From the NCBI GenBank assembly GCA_022865965.1, contig JALHTS010000044.1:1-5247 (forward strand): DNA of 5,247 nucleotides, in the 5' to 3' direction. This DNA is from Ignavibacteriaceae bacterium (GTDB lineage Bacteria > Bacteroidota > Ignavibacteria > Ignavibacteriales > Ignavibacteriaceae). Every line of letters starts with the position of its first letter. Position 1 is the first letter of the stretch. The notes beneath the pieces were generated by a model that searched no databases, was not told where the DNA came from, and saw only the letters and a list, made by a program, of their open reading frames with translations. The position numbers were made by a program, and so were the translations under genes. Shown here one piece after another: positions 1-5,247 of this stretch.

Positions 1-1
1 A

Positions 2-1141
2 AAAGATGGTTTATTTAAAAAAGAAAGAATAATAACCTCCCCTCAAAGTGCACACATTGAAGTAATGGATACTCAACAAGTGCTGAATATGTGTGCTAAT
101 AATTATTTGGGACTTGCAGATAATCCTGACATTATACAAGCAGCAAAAGAAAGTTTTGACAAATGGGGATTCGGACTTTCATCTGTTCGTTTCATTTGCG
201 GAACCCAGCAAATACACAAAGAGCTTGAAAGAAATATTTCAGAATTCCTCGGAATGGAAGATACTATTCTCTATACATCCTGCTTTGATGCAAACGGCGG
301 ATTGTTTGAAACTTTATTAACCGAGGAAGACGCAATTGTAAGCGATGAACTAAATCATGCAAGTATTATTGATGGAATAAGGTTATGTAAGGCACAGCGT
401 TACCGCTATAAAAATTGTGATATGAATGACCTCGAATCAAAATTGAACGAAGCAAAATCAAATAATGTAAGAAATATTCTTGTTGCAACTGACGGTGTTT
501 TTTCGATGGATGGCTTTATTGCTCCGTTAAAAGATATTTGCAACCTTGCAGAAAAATATAATGCAATGGTAATGGTTGACGATTCGCATGCCGTTGGATT
601 TATGGGAAAACACGGCAAAGGAACTCACGAGCACAATAATGTAATGGGTAGAATAGATATCATTACAGGAACTCTTGGCAAAGCTCTTGGCGGTGCAAGC
701 GGCGGATACACTGCAGCAAGAAAAGAAATTGTTGATTTACTCAGACAACGTTCACGTCCGTATTTATTTTCAAATACAGTCGCCCCGAGTATTGTTGCTG
801 CATCAATTAAAGTGCTTGATATGCTGAGCTCAACAACTCACTTAAGAGATAAACTTGAAGCAAATACAAAATACTTCAGAGAAAAAATAAAAGCTGTTGG
901 ATTTAATATTAAAGAAGGTGTTCATCCAATTGTACCTATTATGCTTGGTGATGCAGTGCTTGCACAGAATATGGCGGCCAAGATGTTGGAAAAAGGTGTT
1001 TATGTTATTGGATTCTTCTTCCCTGTTGTTCCAAAAGGAACTGCAAGAATAAGAGTTCAAATTTCAGCAGCACATTCTAAAGAAGATCTTGATTTTGCAG
1101 TAGAAAAATTCGCTGAAGTAAAAAACAAACTTGGAATATAA
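2..1141 (+). CDS. kbl: 2-amino-3-ketobutyrate CoA ligase (glycine C-acetyltransferase), 5' end cut by window edge
   Basis: PLP-dependent cytoplasmic enzyme of the alpha-oxoamine synthase family. It cleaves 2-amino-3-ketobutyrate with CoA to glycine and acetyl-CoA, the second step of threonine breakdown after threonine dehydrogenase (Tdh). The reading frame is open from base 2, and the residues before the first ATG (position 65) still match the family ([11 protein letters not shown], as in E. coli GLFKEERIITS). The ATG at 65 is therefore internal, and only about 17 N-terminal residues lie outside the window. Visible family motifs are [48 protein letters not shown], the cofactor-binding VDDSHAVGF (Asp codons 578-583) and GTLGKALGG. 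The lysine of GTLGK (codon 680-682) is the expected PLP Schiff-base residue and corresponds to E. coli Lys244. The C-terminal [17 protein letters not shown] is also typical. The match runs end to end without gaps, so BioF and ALA synthase are unlikely. No tdh is visible; it may lie upstream. The lipoprotein gene follows after 23 bases. Confidence 0.96.
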   Translation, partial: KDGLFKKERIITSPQSAHIEVMDTQQVLNMCANNYLGLADNPDIIQAAKESFDKWGFGLSSVRFICGTQQIHKELERNISEFLGMEDTILYTSCFDANGGLFETLLTEEDAIVSDELNHASIIDGIRLCKAQRYRYKNCDMNDLESKLNEAKSNNVRNILVATDGVFSMDGFIAPLKDICNLAEKYNAMVMVDDSHAVGFMGKHGKGTHEHNNVMGRIDIITGTLGKALGGASGGYTAARKEIVDLLRQRSRPYLFSNTVAPSIVAASIKVLDMLSSTTHLRDKLEANTKYFREKIKAVGFNIKEGVHPIVPIMLGDAVLAQNMAAKMLEKGVYVIGFFFPVVPKGTARIRVQISAAHSKEDLDFAVEKFAEVKNKLGI

Positions 1142-1164
1142 TTTTACAAAATAAGAATACTAAT

Positions 1165-1581
1165 ATGAAAAAATTATTAATTGTTTTAATTCCGTTTGTA
1201 CTTATAGTAATCACCACTAGCTGCAATTCTGGTTACAGCACCCCTGAATCAGTTATATACGCCAATGCAAAATATATGACTGAAAAAAATCTTGAAGCAG
1301 TGATGGAAACTATACACCCGGAAAGTCCTGTTTTTGAAAGCACTAAAAAAATTGTTACGCAAATATTTCAACAATTCGATTTAAGTTATAAAATTGAAAA
1401 AATAGAAATAATTGAAGAGAATGCTGATGAAGCCATTGTTAAGTTTGTTCAGCTGACTACTAAATTAACGAATTTCCAATTTAATAATAACAGATTGACG
1501 GGGGTACACACTTTGAGGAAAGATGGAAATTCCTGGAAGATTTTTTCTACAAGAACAGAGAATTTGGAATATCTGCAGTAG
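1165..1581 (+). CDS. Small lipoprotein, NTF2-like fold suspected
   Basis: A 138-residue protein of unknown function. The N-terminus is a lipoprotein-type signal: MKK, a hydrophobic run at residues 4-16, then TTSC with Cys20 as the likely lipidated residue. Threonine instead of leucine at -3 makes the lipobox imperfect, though such relaxed lipoboxes are common in FCB bacteria. After a short linker, STPESVIYANAKYMTEKN followed by LEAVMETIHPES looks like the opening helices of an NTF2-like (SnoaL/DUF4878-type) domain. Alternating strands follow (YKIEKIEIIEE, DEAIVKFVQLTT, GVHTLRKDGNSWKIFST), and the WKI strand near the end is typical of these cone-shaped folds. No catalytic residues can be named. 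The ATG at 1165 is the only start that keeps the whole signal peptide, but no clear Shine-Dalgarno stands before it. The 23-base gap to kbl suggests co-transcription; a role in threonine metabolism does not follow from that. Confidence 0.8.
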   Translation: MKKLLIVLIPFVLIVITTSCNSGYSTPESVIYANAKYMTEKNLEAVMETIHPESPVFESTKKIVTQIFQQFDLSYKIEKIEIIEENADEAIVKFVQLTTKLTNFQFNNNRLTGVHTLRKDGNSWKIFSTRTENLEYLQ

Positions 1582-1589
1582 TAACTAAA

Positions 1590-1615
1590 TGGGGATAAGA
1601 TATTGCTTATCCCCA
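1590..1615 (+). terminator. Perfect 10-bp hairpin behind the lipoprotein gene
   Basis: TGGGGATAAG and CTTATCCCCA form a perfect 10-bp stem around a 6-base loop (ATATTG), beginning 8 bases after the stop codon of the lipoprotein gene. The position and the G+C-rich outer half fit a transcription terminator for the kbl-lipoprotein unit. No U-tract follows on the plus strand (CAATTATAAAC), so it is not a textbook intrinsic terminator. It could instead protect the mRNA 3' end. On the minus strand it is followed by only a short TTT, so a contribution to ending minus-strand transcription is possible but weak. Confidence 0.6.
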
Positions 1616-1618
1616 CAA

Positions 1619-1625
1619 TTATAAA
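1619..1625. repeat. Left copy of 7-bp direct repeat (putative target-site duplication)
   Basis: TTATAAA abuts the left terminal inverted repeat of the 153-base element. The identical 7-mer abuts the right end at 1779-1785. Its AT-only content makes a chance match possible. Confidence 0.45.
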
Positions 1626-1778
1626 CTTACCCTACGCAACATAACTATAATCCTGTCATTCTGGCTCGTTCCGACAGAACGGAGTTCTGACGAACTTGTC
1701 CAGCATCTGAAATATACTCTAAACTCATTGATTCCGGACTCATTTCATTCGCCGGAATGACCTCTTGTGTAAGGTAAG
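1626..1778. mobile_element. MITE/REP-like palindromic element with terminal inverted repeats
   Basis: A 153-base non-coding element bounded by CTTACCCTACGCAA (1626-1639) and TTGTGTAAGGTAAG (1765-1778). The second, read in reverse complement, matches the first at 12 of 14 positions, and one of the two differences still allows a G-U pair. Directly outside the two ends stands the same 7-mer, TTATAAA (1619-1625 and 1779-1785), as expected for a target-site duplication. Inside are more inverted repeats: GTCATTCTGG/CCGGAATGAC (1655-1664, 1752-1761), ATTCCGG/CCGGAAT (1731-1737, 1752-1758) and a hairpin at 1668-1695. It codes for no protein that I can see, so a transposase would have to act in trans. 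Alternatives are a REP/BIME-like repeat or a long structured 3' end shared by the convergent genes. The TSD sequence is AT-only, which weakens it as evidence. Confidence 0.55.
1668..1695. repeat. Imperfect hairpin inside the element
   Basis: GTTC, a CGA bulge, then CAGAAC (1675-1680), a GGA loop and GTTCTG (1684-1689), then AC and GAAC (1692-1695). This gives a 6-bp perfect stem extended by 4 bp across an internal bulge. It lies near the left end of the 153-base element and adds to its REP-like character. Confidence 0.5.
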
Positions 1779-1785
1779 TTATAAA
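1779..1785. repeat. Right copy of 7-bp direct repeat (putative target-site duplication)
   Basis: TTATAAA abuts the right terminal inverted repeat and touches the stop codon (1786-1788, minus strand) of the repeat-protein gene. If this is an insertion, it fell immediately behind that stop without damaging the gene. Confidence 0.45.
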
Positions 1786-2274
1786 TTAAAATGACCAGTT
1801 AACAATCGGGAAAAACGGAAAAGCACCACCTTGATTAATAATATTTATTAAACCGATTTGTAAACCATACATGCTTCCTGCATAGTTGACAAAACCTAAT
1901 TGTAATCCGCTAACTTTTCCTTTATGATAGTTTACAAATCCCCATTGTAAACCCTCAAACTTGCTATCCGTAACGTTTACAAAACCGGATTGATAACCGA
2001 GAAATCCTCCATCAACAAGATTTACAAATCCAAATTGTGCGCCAACTTGTTTACCTGTTGTCGAATTGACAAGTCCCCAGTCAATTCCGCTTACATTTTT
2101 ATTTTTCCCGTATAGAATATTTAGTCTTACTCCGGTAATAGAAGTATTTTCAGAAAATATTTGTACGGGATTAAATAAAGCAATTTGGATAGGCTTATCC
2201 TGCGCAAAAATATTTTTTTGCGGAACAGCAAATACAAATAGTAAGACGAACAAAAATAGAATATACCTTTTCAT
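1786..2274 (-). CDS. Secreted/outer-surface protein built of 15-residue GLQxGFVN repeats
   Basis: A 162-residue protein. Residues 1-24 form a signal peptide (MKRY, then a long hydrophobic run, ending NIFA before Gln25). From residue 48 on, the chain is a tandem array with a strict 15-residue period: units begin at Gly48, 63, 78, 93, 108 and 123, with a last one at 137 after a 14-residue step. The consensus is G-(L/Y/A/I)-Q-x-G-(F/L)-(V/I)-N plus a 7-residue variable turn, for example GLQWGFVNYHKGKVS. The end, FPFFPIVNWSF, has a terminal aromatic residue as in outer membrane proteins. The repeat resembles the LA_2272-type surface repeat proteins of Leptospira and many FCB hypothetical proteins; this is recalled, not searched. 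A beta-rich stack or an outer-membrane-associated sheet is plausible; function is unknown. The start is supported by a good ribosome binding site. The gene lies 94 bases behind the peptidase gene on the same strand, so it may be a separate unit or receive read-through. Confidence 0.85.
   Translation of the reverse strand: MKRYILFLFVLLFVFAVPQKNIFAQDKPIQIALFNPVQIFSENTSITGVRLNILYGKNKNVSGIDWGLVNSTTGKQVGAQFGFVNLVDGGFLGYQSGFVNVTDSKFEGLQWGFVNYHKGKVSGLQLGFVNYAGSMYGLQIGLINIINQGGAFPFFPIVNWSF
1831..2133 (-). repeat. 45-bp periodic coding repeat within the surface-protein gene
   Basis: The DNA behind the 15-residue protein repeats shows a 45-base period. On the plus strand the similar blocks TTGACAAAACCTAATTG, TTTACAAATCCCCATTG, TTTACAAAACCGGATTG, TTTACAAATCCAAATTG and TTGACAAGTCCCCAGTC recur at equal spacing. 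They encode the QxGFVN core in each unit. DNA similarity is limited to these cores, so the array is old and held by protein selection rather than a recent tandem duplication. Confidence 0.8.
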
Positions 2275-2279
2275 ATTTT

Positions 2280-2287
2280 CACCTTTG
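2280..2287 (-). promoter_or_regulatory. Ribosome binding site of the repeat-protein gene
   Basis: On the minus strand CAAAGGTG stands 5 bases before the ATG at 2274. It pairs well with the 16S anti-Shine-Dalgarno sequence (AAGGTG against AAGGAG) and fixes this start. Confidence 0.6.
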
Positions 2288-2294
2288 ATAATTG

Positions 2295-2300
2295 ATTATA
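2295..2300 (-). promoter_or_regulatory. Possible -10 box for the repeat-protein gene
   Basis: TATAAT on the minus strand lies 20 bases before the start codon, inside the 94-base gap behind the peptidase gene. No convincing -35 element is found at the usual distance (ATTTCA at 17 bp matches TTGACA at only three positions). The region is so AT-rich that a chance hit is likely. If real, the leader would be very short, with the ribosome binding site close to the 5' end. Confidence 0.2.
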
Positions 2301-2368
2301 AAAATTATTTAATGAAATGAAATTTTTAAATTAGCCTACCAATATATATCACTAAATTTCGCTAGAAA

Positions 2369-3676
2369 TTATCTCGATATTTCAACACACAACCATTCTT
2401 CAAGCTTCGAATATATTAATTCCTTGTCCTCATCTGAGAAACTTCTTATCCGCGTTCTATGTGAACCATTAGGATGAACCATTTTTAATGAGTTTGTTTT
2501 CCCCGTTAAAGAAACTCCTGCTGCTGTCCAGGGATCATTTTCACCGTAAATGAAAATAAAATTATTTCCTTCATTCTCTACCCAATCGTTCATGTCTTTC
2601 ATTGGTTCAGGATTAAAAGTTAAAGTAACACCTTCGGGAATAAAAAATTCTGTGTGACCATCAGCATATTTTAAATATTCCTTAAACGGTTCGGTATCAT
2701 AAGCATAATAACCATAGTCTTTATAAGCCTGATAGAAGAAAGGATAGAAACCTGTAATATCTTTATCTGAAAAATATTCCGTTCCACCGTTTGTTAAAAA
2801 GTGATCGAAAATTTTCTCATCAGTGCTGGTAGAATCAGGAATCTTTGAACAATCGTCCCAGCCCAATTGCCAGTAAGCAAACGAATATTCCAGAATAGAA
2901 TATTCAAAGGCTTTTTCTTCACCAACTATATTATAAGTTAAATCATTCTCTTCAGCATTAGATAAAAACATCGGATAGTATTTATCTCTGTTTTTTAGGA
3001 TTTGAAGTTGAAAATCATAGACTTTCTGTCTGCATTCAGGTGTAGAAACATTTTTTAGATGCTCATAAACTCTTTGATCATCTATGGAACGAGCAATAGG
3101 TCCTACGTAAGCAACAGTTGCATTTACATCATCAGAAAAATATCTACGATGAAAAATCACTGTCGACCCACCCTTACTTATTCCCGTACTCAGCCATTTG
3201 CCGTTATAAAACTCTTTAAATATTTGAATAATTCGATGATGATCTTCTGCAGATTGTCGGATGTCCAGATATTCCCAGCTAAATGGTTCCGGAACCGACT
3301 CCCCGTAATAACGATGCTCGACAAGCAATTGATTGCATTTTAATAATCTGCTAAGTTCATTTGGTCGGTTTCTTATCCCATAACCATCAAGCTCAACAAC
3401 CATTGGCTTATCTTTATCAATGTGTGATAAATAAATTTTTTGTTTGAAATTTTTACTTTGCGGATTAAAGTGATCAACAGGCTGTTCAACAAAAATTTCA
3501 TAGGATTCAGGAAATAAAGTGTCACCTTCAATTTTTTGGAAGCTTAATTCAGATTTTGATGAAAGCCATTTATATAATTCCGACTCATTGTTATTGCCCT
3601 GAGCAAAAACTAAAGTAGATAAAGAAATAAACAAAGCAAATATTAATTTGCATCTGGATGCGAATTTTAAATTCAA
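2369..3676 (-). CDS. Exported serine peptidase, S37 (PS-10) / S28-like family
   Basis: A 435-residue alpha/beta-hydrolase peptidase predicted to be exported. Residues 1-25 are a signal peptide (two basic residues, a hydrophobic run, cleavage likely after LVFA before Gln26). The catalytic triad can be read directly: Ser167 in STGISKGGS (codon 3176-3178), Asp381 in YGENDPWTAAG and His406 in HPNGSHRTRI. HRYYGES (121-127), shared by S28 and S37 enzymes, follows the first strands, and FYQAYKDYGYYAYD (314-327) is typical of the S37 group. Family members described from Streptomyces release tri- or tetrapeptides from N-termini, some with a proline preference (recalled). The exact specificity here is unknown. 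The start codon is TTG at 3676: a strong Shine-Dalgarno stands before it, and the next in-frame Met is residue 92, which would remove the signal peptide. It lies 25 bases behind the hydroxyproline dehydratase gene and is probably co-transcribed, which hints at feeding on proline/hydroxyproline-rich peptides. Confidence 0.85.
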   Translation of the reverse strand: MNLKFASRCKLIFALFISLSTLVFAQGNNNESELYKWLSSKSELSFQKIEGDTLFPESYEIFVEQPVDHFNPQSKNFKQKIYLSHIDKDKPMVVELDGYGIRNRPNELSRLLKCNQLLVEHRYYGESVPEPFSWEYLDIRQSAEDHHRIIQIFKEFYNGKWLSTGISKGGSTVIFHRRYFSDDVNATVAYVGPIARSIDDQRVYEHLKNVSTPECRQKVYDFQLQILKNRDKYYPMFLSNAEENDLTYNIVGEEKAFEYSILEYSFAYWQLGWDDCSKIPDSTSTDEKIFDHFLTNGGTEYFSDKDITGFYPFFYQAYKDYGYYAYDTEPFKEYLKYADGHTEFFIPEGVTLTFNPEPMKDMNDWVENEGNNFIFIYGENDPWTAAGVSLTGKTNSLKMVHPNGSHRTRIRSFSDEDKELIYSKLEEWLCVEISR

Positions 3677-3682
3677 GTTATT

Positions 3683-3688
3683 CTCCTC
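3683..3688 (-). promoter_or_regulatory. Strong ribosome binding site that decides the TTG start of the peptidase
   Basis: On the minus strand GAGGAGAATAACTTG places GAGGAG 6-7 bases before the TTG codon at 3674-3676. No ATG or GTG gives a complete signal peptide, so this site is the main support for the TTG start. It sits in the 25-base gap behind the stop codon of the upstream gene, so the peptidase has its own ribosome entry within the operon. Confidence 0.75.
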
Positions 3689-3701
3689 TTATTAAATTAA
3701 T

Positions 3702-5247
3702 TTAAATATCATTGTGTTCTGTTCTCCTGATTATTTCCTCCTGCAAATCTTCTCCAAGATTTACAAAATAATCACTGTAACCTGCAACTCTAACTATCAG
3801 ATCACGATAGTTTTCCGGTTCTATTTGTGCCCTACGTAAAGTTTCAGCATCAACAACATTAAATTGTATATGATGTCCATCCATTTTAAAGTAAGCACGG
3901 ATCAAATGTAAAATTCCTTCAAGCCCTACCGGATCATCCATTAAATGAGGTGTAAATTTCTGATTCAACAAAGTCCCGCCGGTTCTCAAGTGATCAATCT
4001 TTGCTGCTGATTTAATCACAGCAGTTGGACCTTTTCTATCAGCACCTTGAACAGGAGAAATTCCTTCCGATAAAGGTTTGCCACTGAGCCGTCCATCTGG
4101 AGTTGCTCCAATAACACTTCCGAAATAAACATGGCAGGTTGTTGGCAGAAGATTTACCCTGTGATGCCCTCCTTTTGTATTCGGTCTTCCGTCAATCGAA
4201 GAAAAGTACAGTTCAAAAACTTCTTTAAGTAGGTGGTCAGAGTAATCATCATCATTACCGTATTTAGGAGTTTCATTCCAAACAATTTTTTTAATCTTCT
4301 CAAATCCCACAAAATTATTCTTCAGTGAATCAAGAATTTCGTTCATTGTAAATTTCTTCTGATCAAACACATTAAATTTTATTGAAGACAAACAATCTGT
4401 TATTGTTCCCATCCCGACACCCTGGATGTAAGAAGAATTGTAGCGGGCACCACCTGAATTATAATCTTTACCTGTTTTTATGCAGTCATCAACCAGGATT
4501 GATAAGAATGGTGCAGGAAGATATTCTGACCATAATTTTTCAATTATCAGATTTCCTTTGATTTTTATATCAATAAAATATTTTAATTGTCTGGAGAACG
4601 CTTCAAAAAATTCTTCATAGGTTTTGAATGTGTTGGGATTACCTGTTTCTATTCCAATTTTCTTTCCGGTTCTTGGATCAATTCCATTGTGCAAAGTAAT
4701 TTCCAAAACTTTTGGAATGTTGAAATAACCTGTAAGTATATAACTTTCTTTCCCAAACGCTCCGGTTTCCACACATCCGCTTGCCCCGCCGTTACGGGCA
4801 TCTATAAGTGATTTACCCTGACGCAGCATCTCCTGAATAATTGCATCGGTGTTAAAAATTGACGGCTGACCGAAACCGGTTTTAATAATTTTCAAAAATC
4901 TTTTAATGTATTGATCAGGATTTTTTTTGCTCACCTGCACCATTGAACTAGGCTGAACTAATCTCATCTCTTCAATTACATCAAGTATCAGATAAGTTAG
5001 TTCATTAACTCCATCTTCACCTTTTTCAGTAACACCGCCAAGATTTATTAAGCAGAAATCAGTATAGGTATTACTTTCCTGTGCCGTTACTCCAACTTTT
5101 GGTGGTGCCGGCTGATTGTGGAACTTCACCCAAAAAGACTGCAATAGTTCTTTAGCTTTTTCCTTCGTTAACAGTCCGCTTTCAATATCTCTTTTATAAA
5201 ACGTATAAAGATGCTGATCAAGTCTGCCCGGATTAAATGAATCCCAC
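3702..5247 (-). CDS. hypD: Glycyl radical enzyme, probable trans-4-hydroxy-L-proline dehydratase, N-terminal third outside window
   Basis: The C-terminal 514 residues of a glycyl radical enzyme (family length about 790). The frame stays open to the window edge and carries family sequence before the first possible start (WDSFNPGRLDQHLY), so the TTG at 5144 is not a real start. Key residues, counting from that TTG as 1: the thiyl Cys124 in GASGCVETG (codon 4773-4775), Glu126, and the glycyl radical Gly455 in RVAGYSDYF (codon 3780-3782). With an offset of 310 they fall on C434, E436 and G765 of Clostridioides difficile HypD. On the same offset Ser24, Phe30, Tyr140, Thr335 and the Asp of WDSF fall on S334, F340, Y450, T645 and D278 of its active site (numbers recalled). 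HypD turns trans-4-hydroxy-L-proline into pyrroline-5-carboxylate and water, which ProC can reduce to proline. It needs a radical-SAM activase, not seen here. A single active Cys excludes pyruvate formate-lyase; GCVETG differs from the GCVEP of choline and glycerol lyases. The enzyme is cytoplasmic and oxygen-sensitive. Confidence 0.8.
   Translation of the reverse strand, partial: WDSFNPGRLDQHLYTFYKRDIESGLLTKEKAKELLQSFWVKFHNQPAPPKVGVTAQESNTYTDFCLINLGGVTEKGEDGVNELTYLILDVIEEMRLVQPSSMVQVSKKNPDQYIKRFLKIIKTGFGQPSIFNTDAIIQEMLRQGKSLIDARNGGASGCVETGAFGKESYILTGYFNIPKVLEITLHNGIDPRTGKKIGIETGNPNTFKTYEEFFEAFSRQLKYFIDIKIKGNLIIEKLWSEYLPAPFLSILVDDCIKTGKDYNSGGARYNSSYIQGVGMGTITDCLSSIKFNVFDQKKFTMNEILDSLKNNFVGFEKIKKIVWNETPKYGNDDDYSDHLLKEVFELYFSSIDGRPNTKGGHHRVNLLPTTCHVYFGSVIGATPDGRLSGKPLSEGISPVQGADRKGPTAVIKSAAKIDHLRTGGTLLNQKFTPHLMDDPVGLEGILHLIRAYFKMDGHHIQFNVVDAETLRRAQIEPENYRDLIVRVAGYSDYFVNLGEDLQEEIIRRTEHNDI

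Noticed and set aside
65..67. ATG as the start of kbl
   Set aside because: The frame is open upstream to base 2 and encodes conserved Kbl sequence ([11 protein letters not shown]), so this Met is internal.
1890..2090. CRISPR-like regular repeats
   Set aside because: The 45-base spacing is the coding periodicity of 15-residue protein repeats. The blocks are degenerate and lie in an intact reading frame.
2066..2320. Plus-strand open frame of 84 codons
   Set aside because: It overlaps the N-terminal half of the minus-strand repeat protein and has no family-like sequence, so it is a shadow frame.
2355..2370. AATTTC/GAAATT inverted repeat as a terminator of the peptidase gene
   Set aside because: It has only 6 AT-rich base pairs and overlaps the stop codon, too weak to support as a terminator.
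3059..3343. Plus-strand open frame of 94 codons
   Set aside because: It lies wholly inside the peptidase gene opposite its catalytic serine region and is a shadow frame.
5142..5144. TTG as the start of the glycyl radical enzyme
   Set aside because: The 34 codons upstream to the window edge carry conserved family sequence (FNPGRLDQ) and no stop, so the gene is cut by the window, not short.
3702..5247. Pyruvate formate-lyase, choline TMA-lyase or glycerol dehydratase
   Set aside because: There is one active Cys in GCVETG instead of the adjacent Cys pair of pyruvate formate-lyase, and no proline after GCVE as in the choline and glycerol enzymes. The HypD residue pattern fits better.

Overview
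This is an AT-rich window with short intergenic gaps. It reads as a fragment of an anaerobic or facultative bacterium of the Bacteroidota/Ignavibacteriota (FCB) type. The pointers are low GC, signal peptides ending in FAQ, a C-terminal phenylalanine on a putative surface protein, and an oxygen-sensitive glycyl radical enzyme. The placement is an inference from style and protein resemblance, not from a marker gene. There are five protein genes; the outer two run off the window edges. No tRNA, rRNA or CRISPR is visible.

Left part, plus strand (1-1615): the nearly complete 3' part of kbl (2-amino-3-ketobutyrate CoA ligase, threonine/glycine interconversion) is followed 23 bases later by a small lipoprotein with an NTF2-like look. 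A perfect 10-bp hairpin (1590-1615) begins 8 bases past its stop codon and probably ends this transcript.

Middle (1619-1785): the gap between the convergent gene groups holds a 153-base element with 14-bp imperfect terminal inverted repeats, flanked on both sides by the same 7-base direct repeat TTATAAA. Its inside is rich in smaller palindromes. It looks like a MITE or REP-type non-autonomous insertion that landed exactly behind the stop codon of the next gene.

Right part, minus strand (5247 to 1786): first comes the C-terminal two thirds of a glycyl radical enzyme. Its active-site residues match trans-4-hydroxy-L-proline dehydratase (HypD) with one constant offset. Then, 25 bases downstream, comes an exported S37-type serine peptidase that begins at a TTG codon with a strong ribosome binding site. 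After a further 94 bases comes a secreted protein made of 15-residue GLQxGFVN repeats.

The most interesting biological idea is the hypD-peptidase pair. An exported peptidase of a family linked to proline-containing peptides sits in an apparent operon with an enzyme that dehydrates free hydroxyproline. This suggests scavenging of hydroxyproline-rich (collagen-like or plant-wall) peptides, with Kbl as another amino-acid catabolic enzyme nearby. The functional link is inferred from position only.
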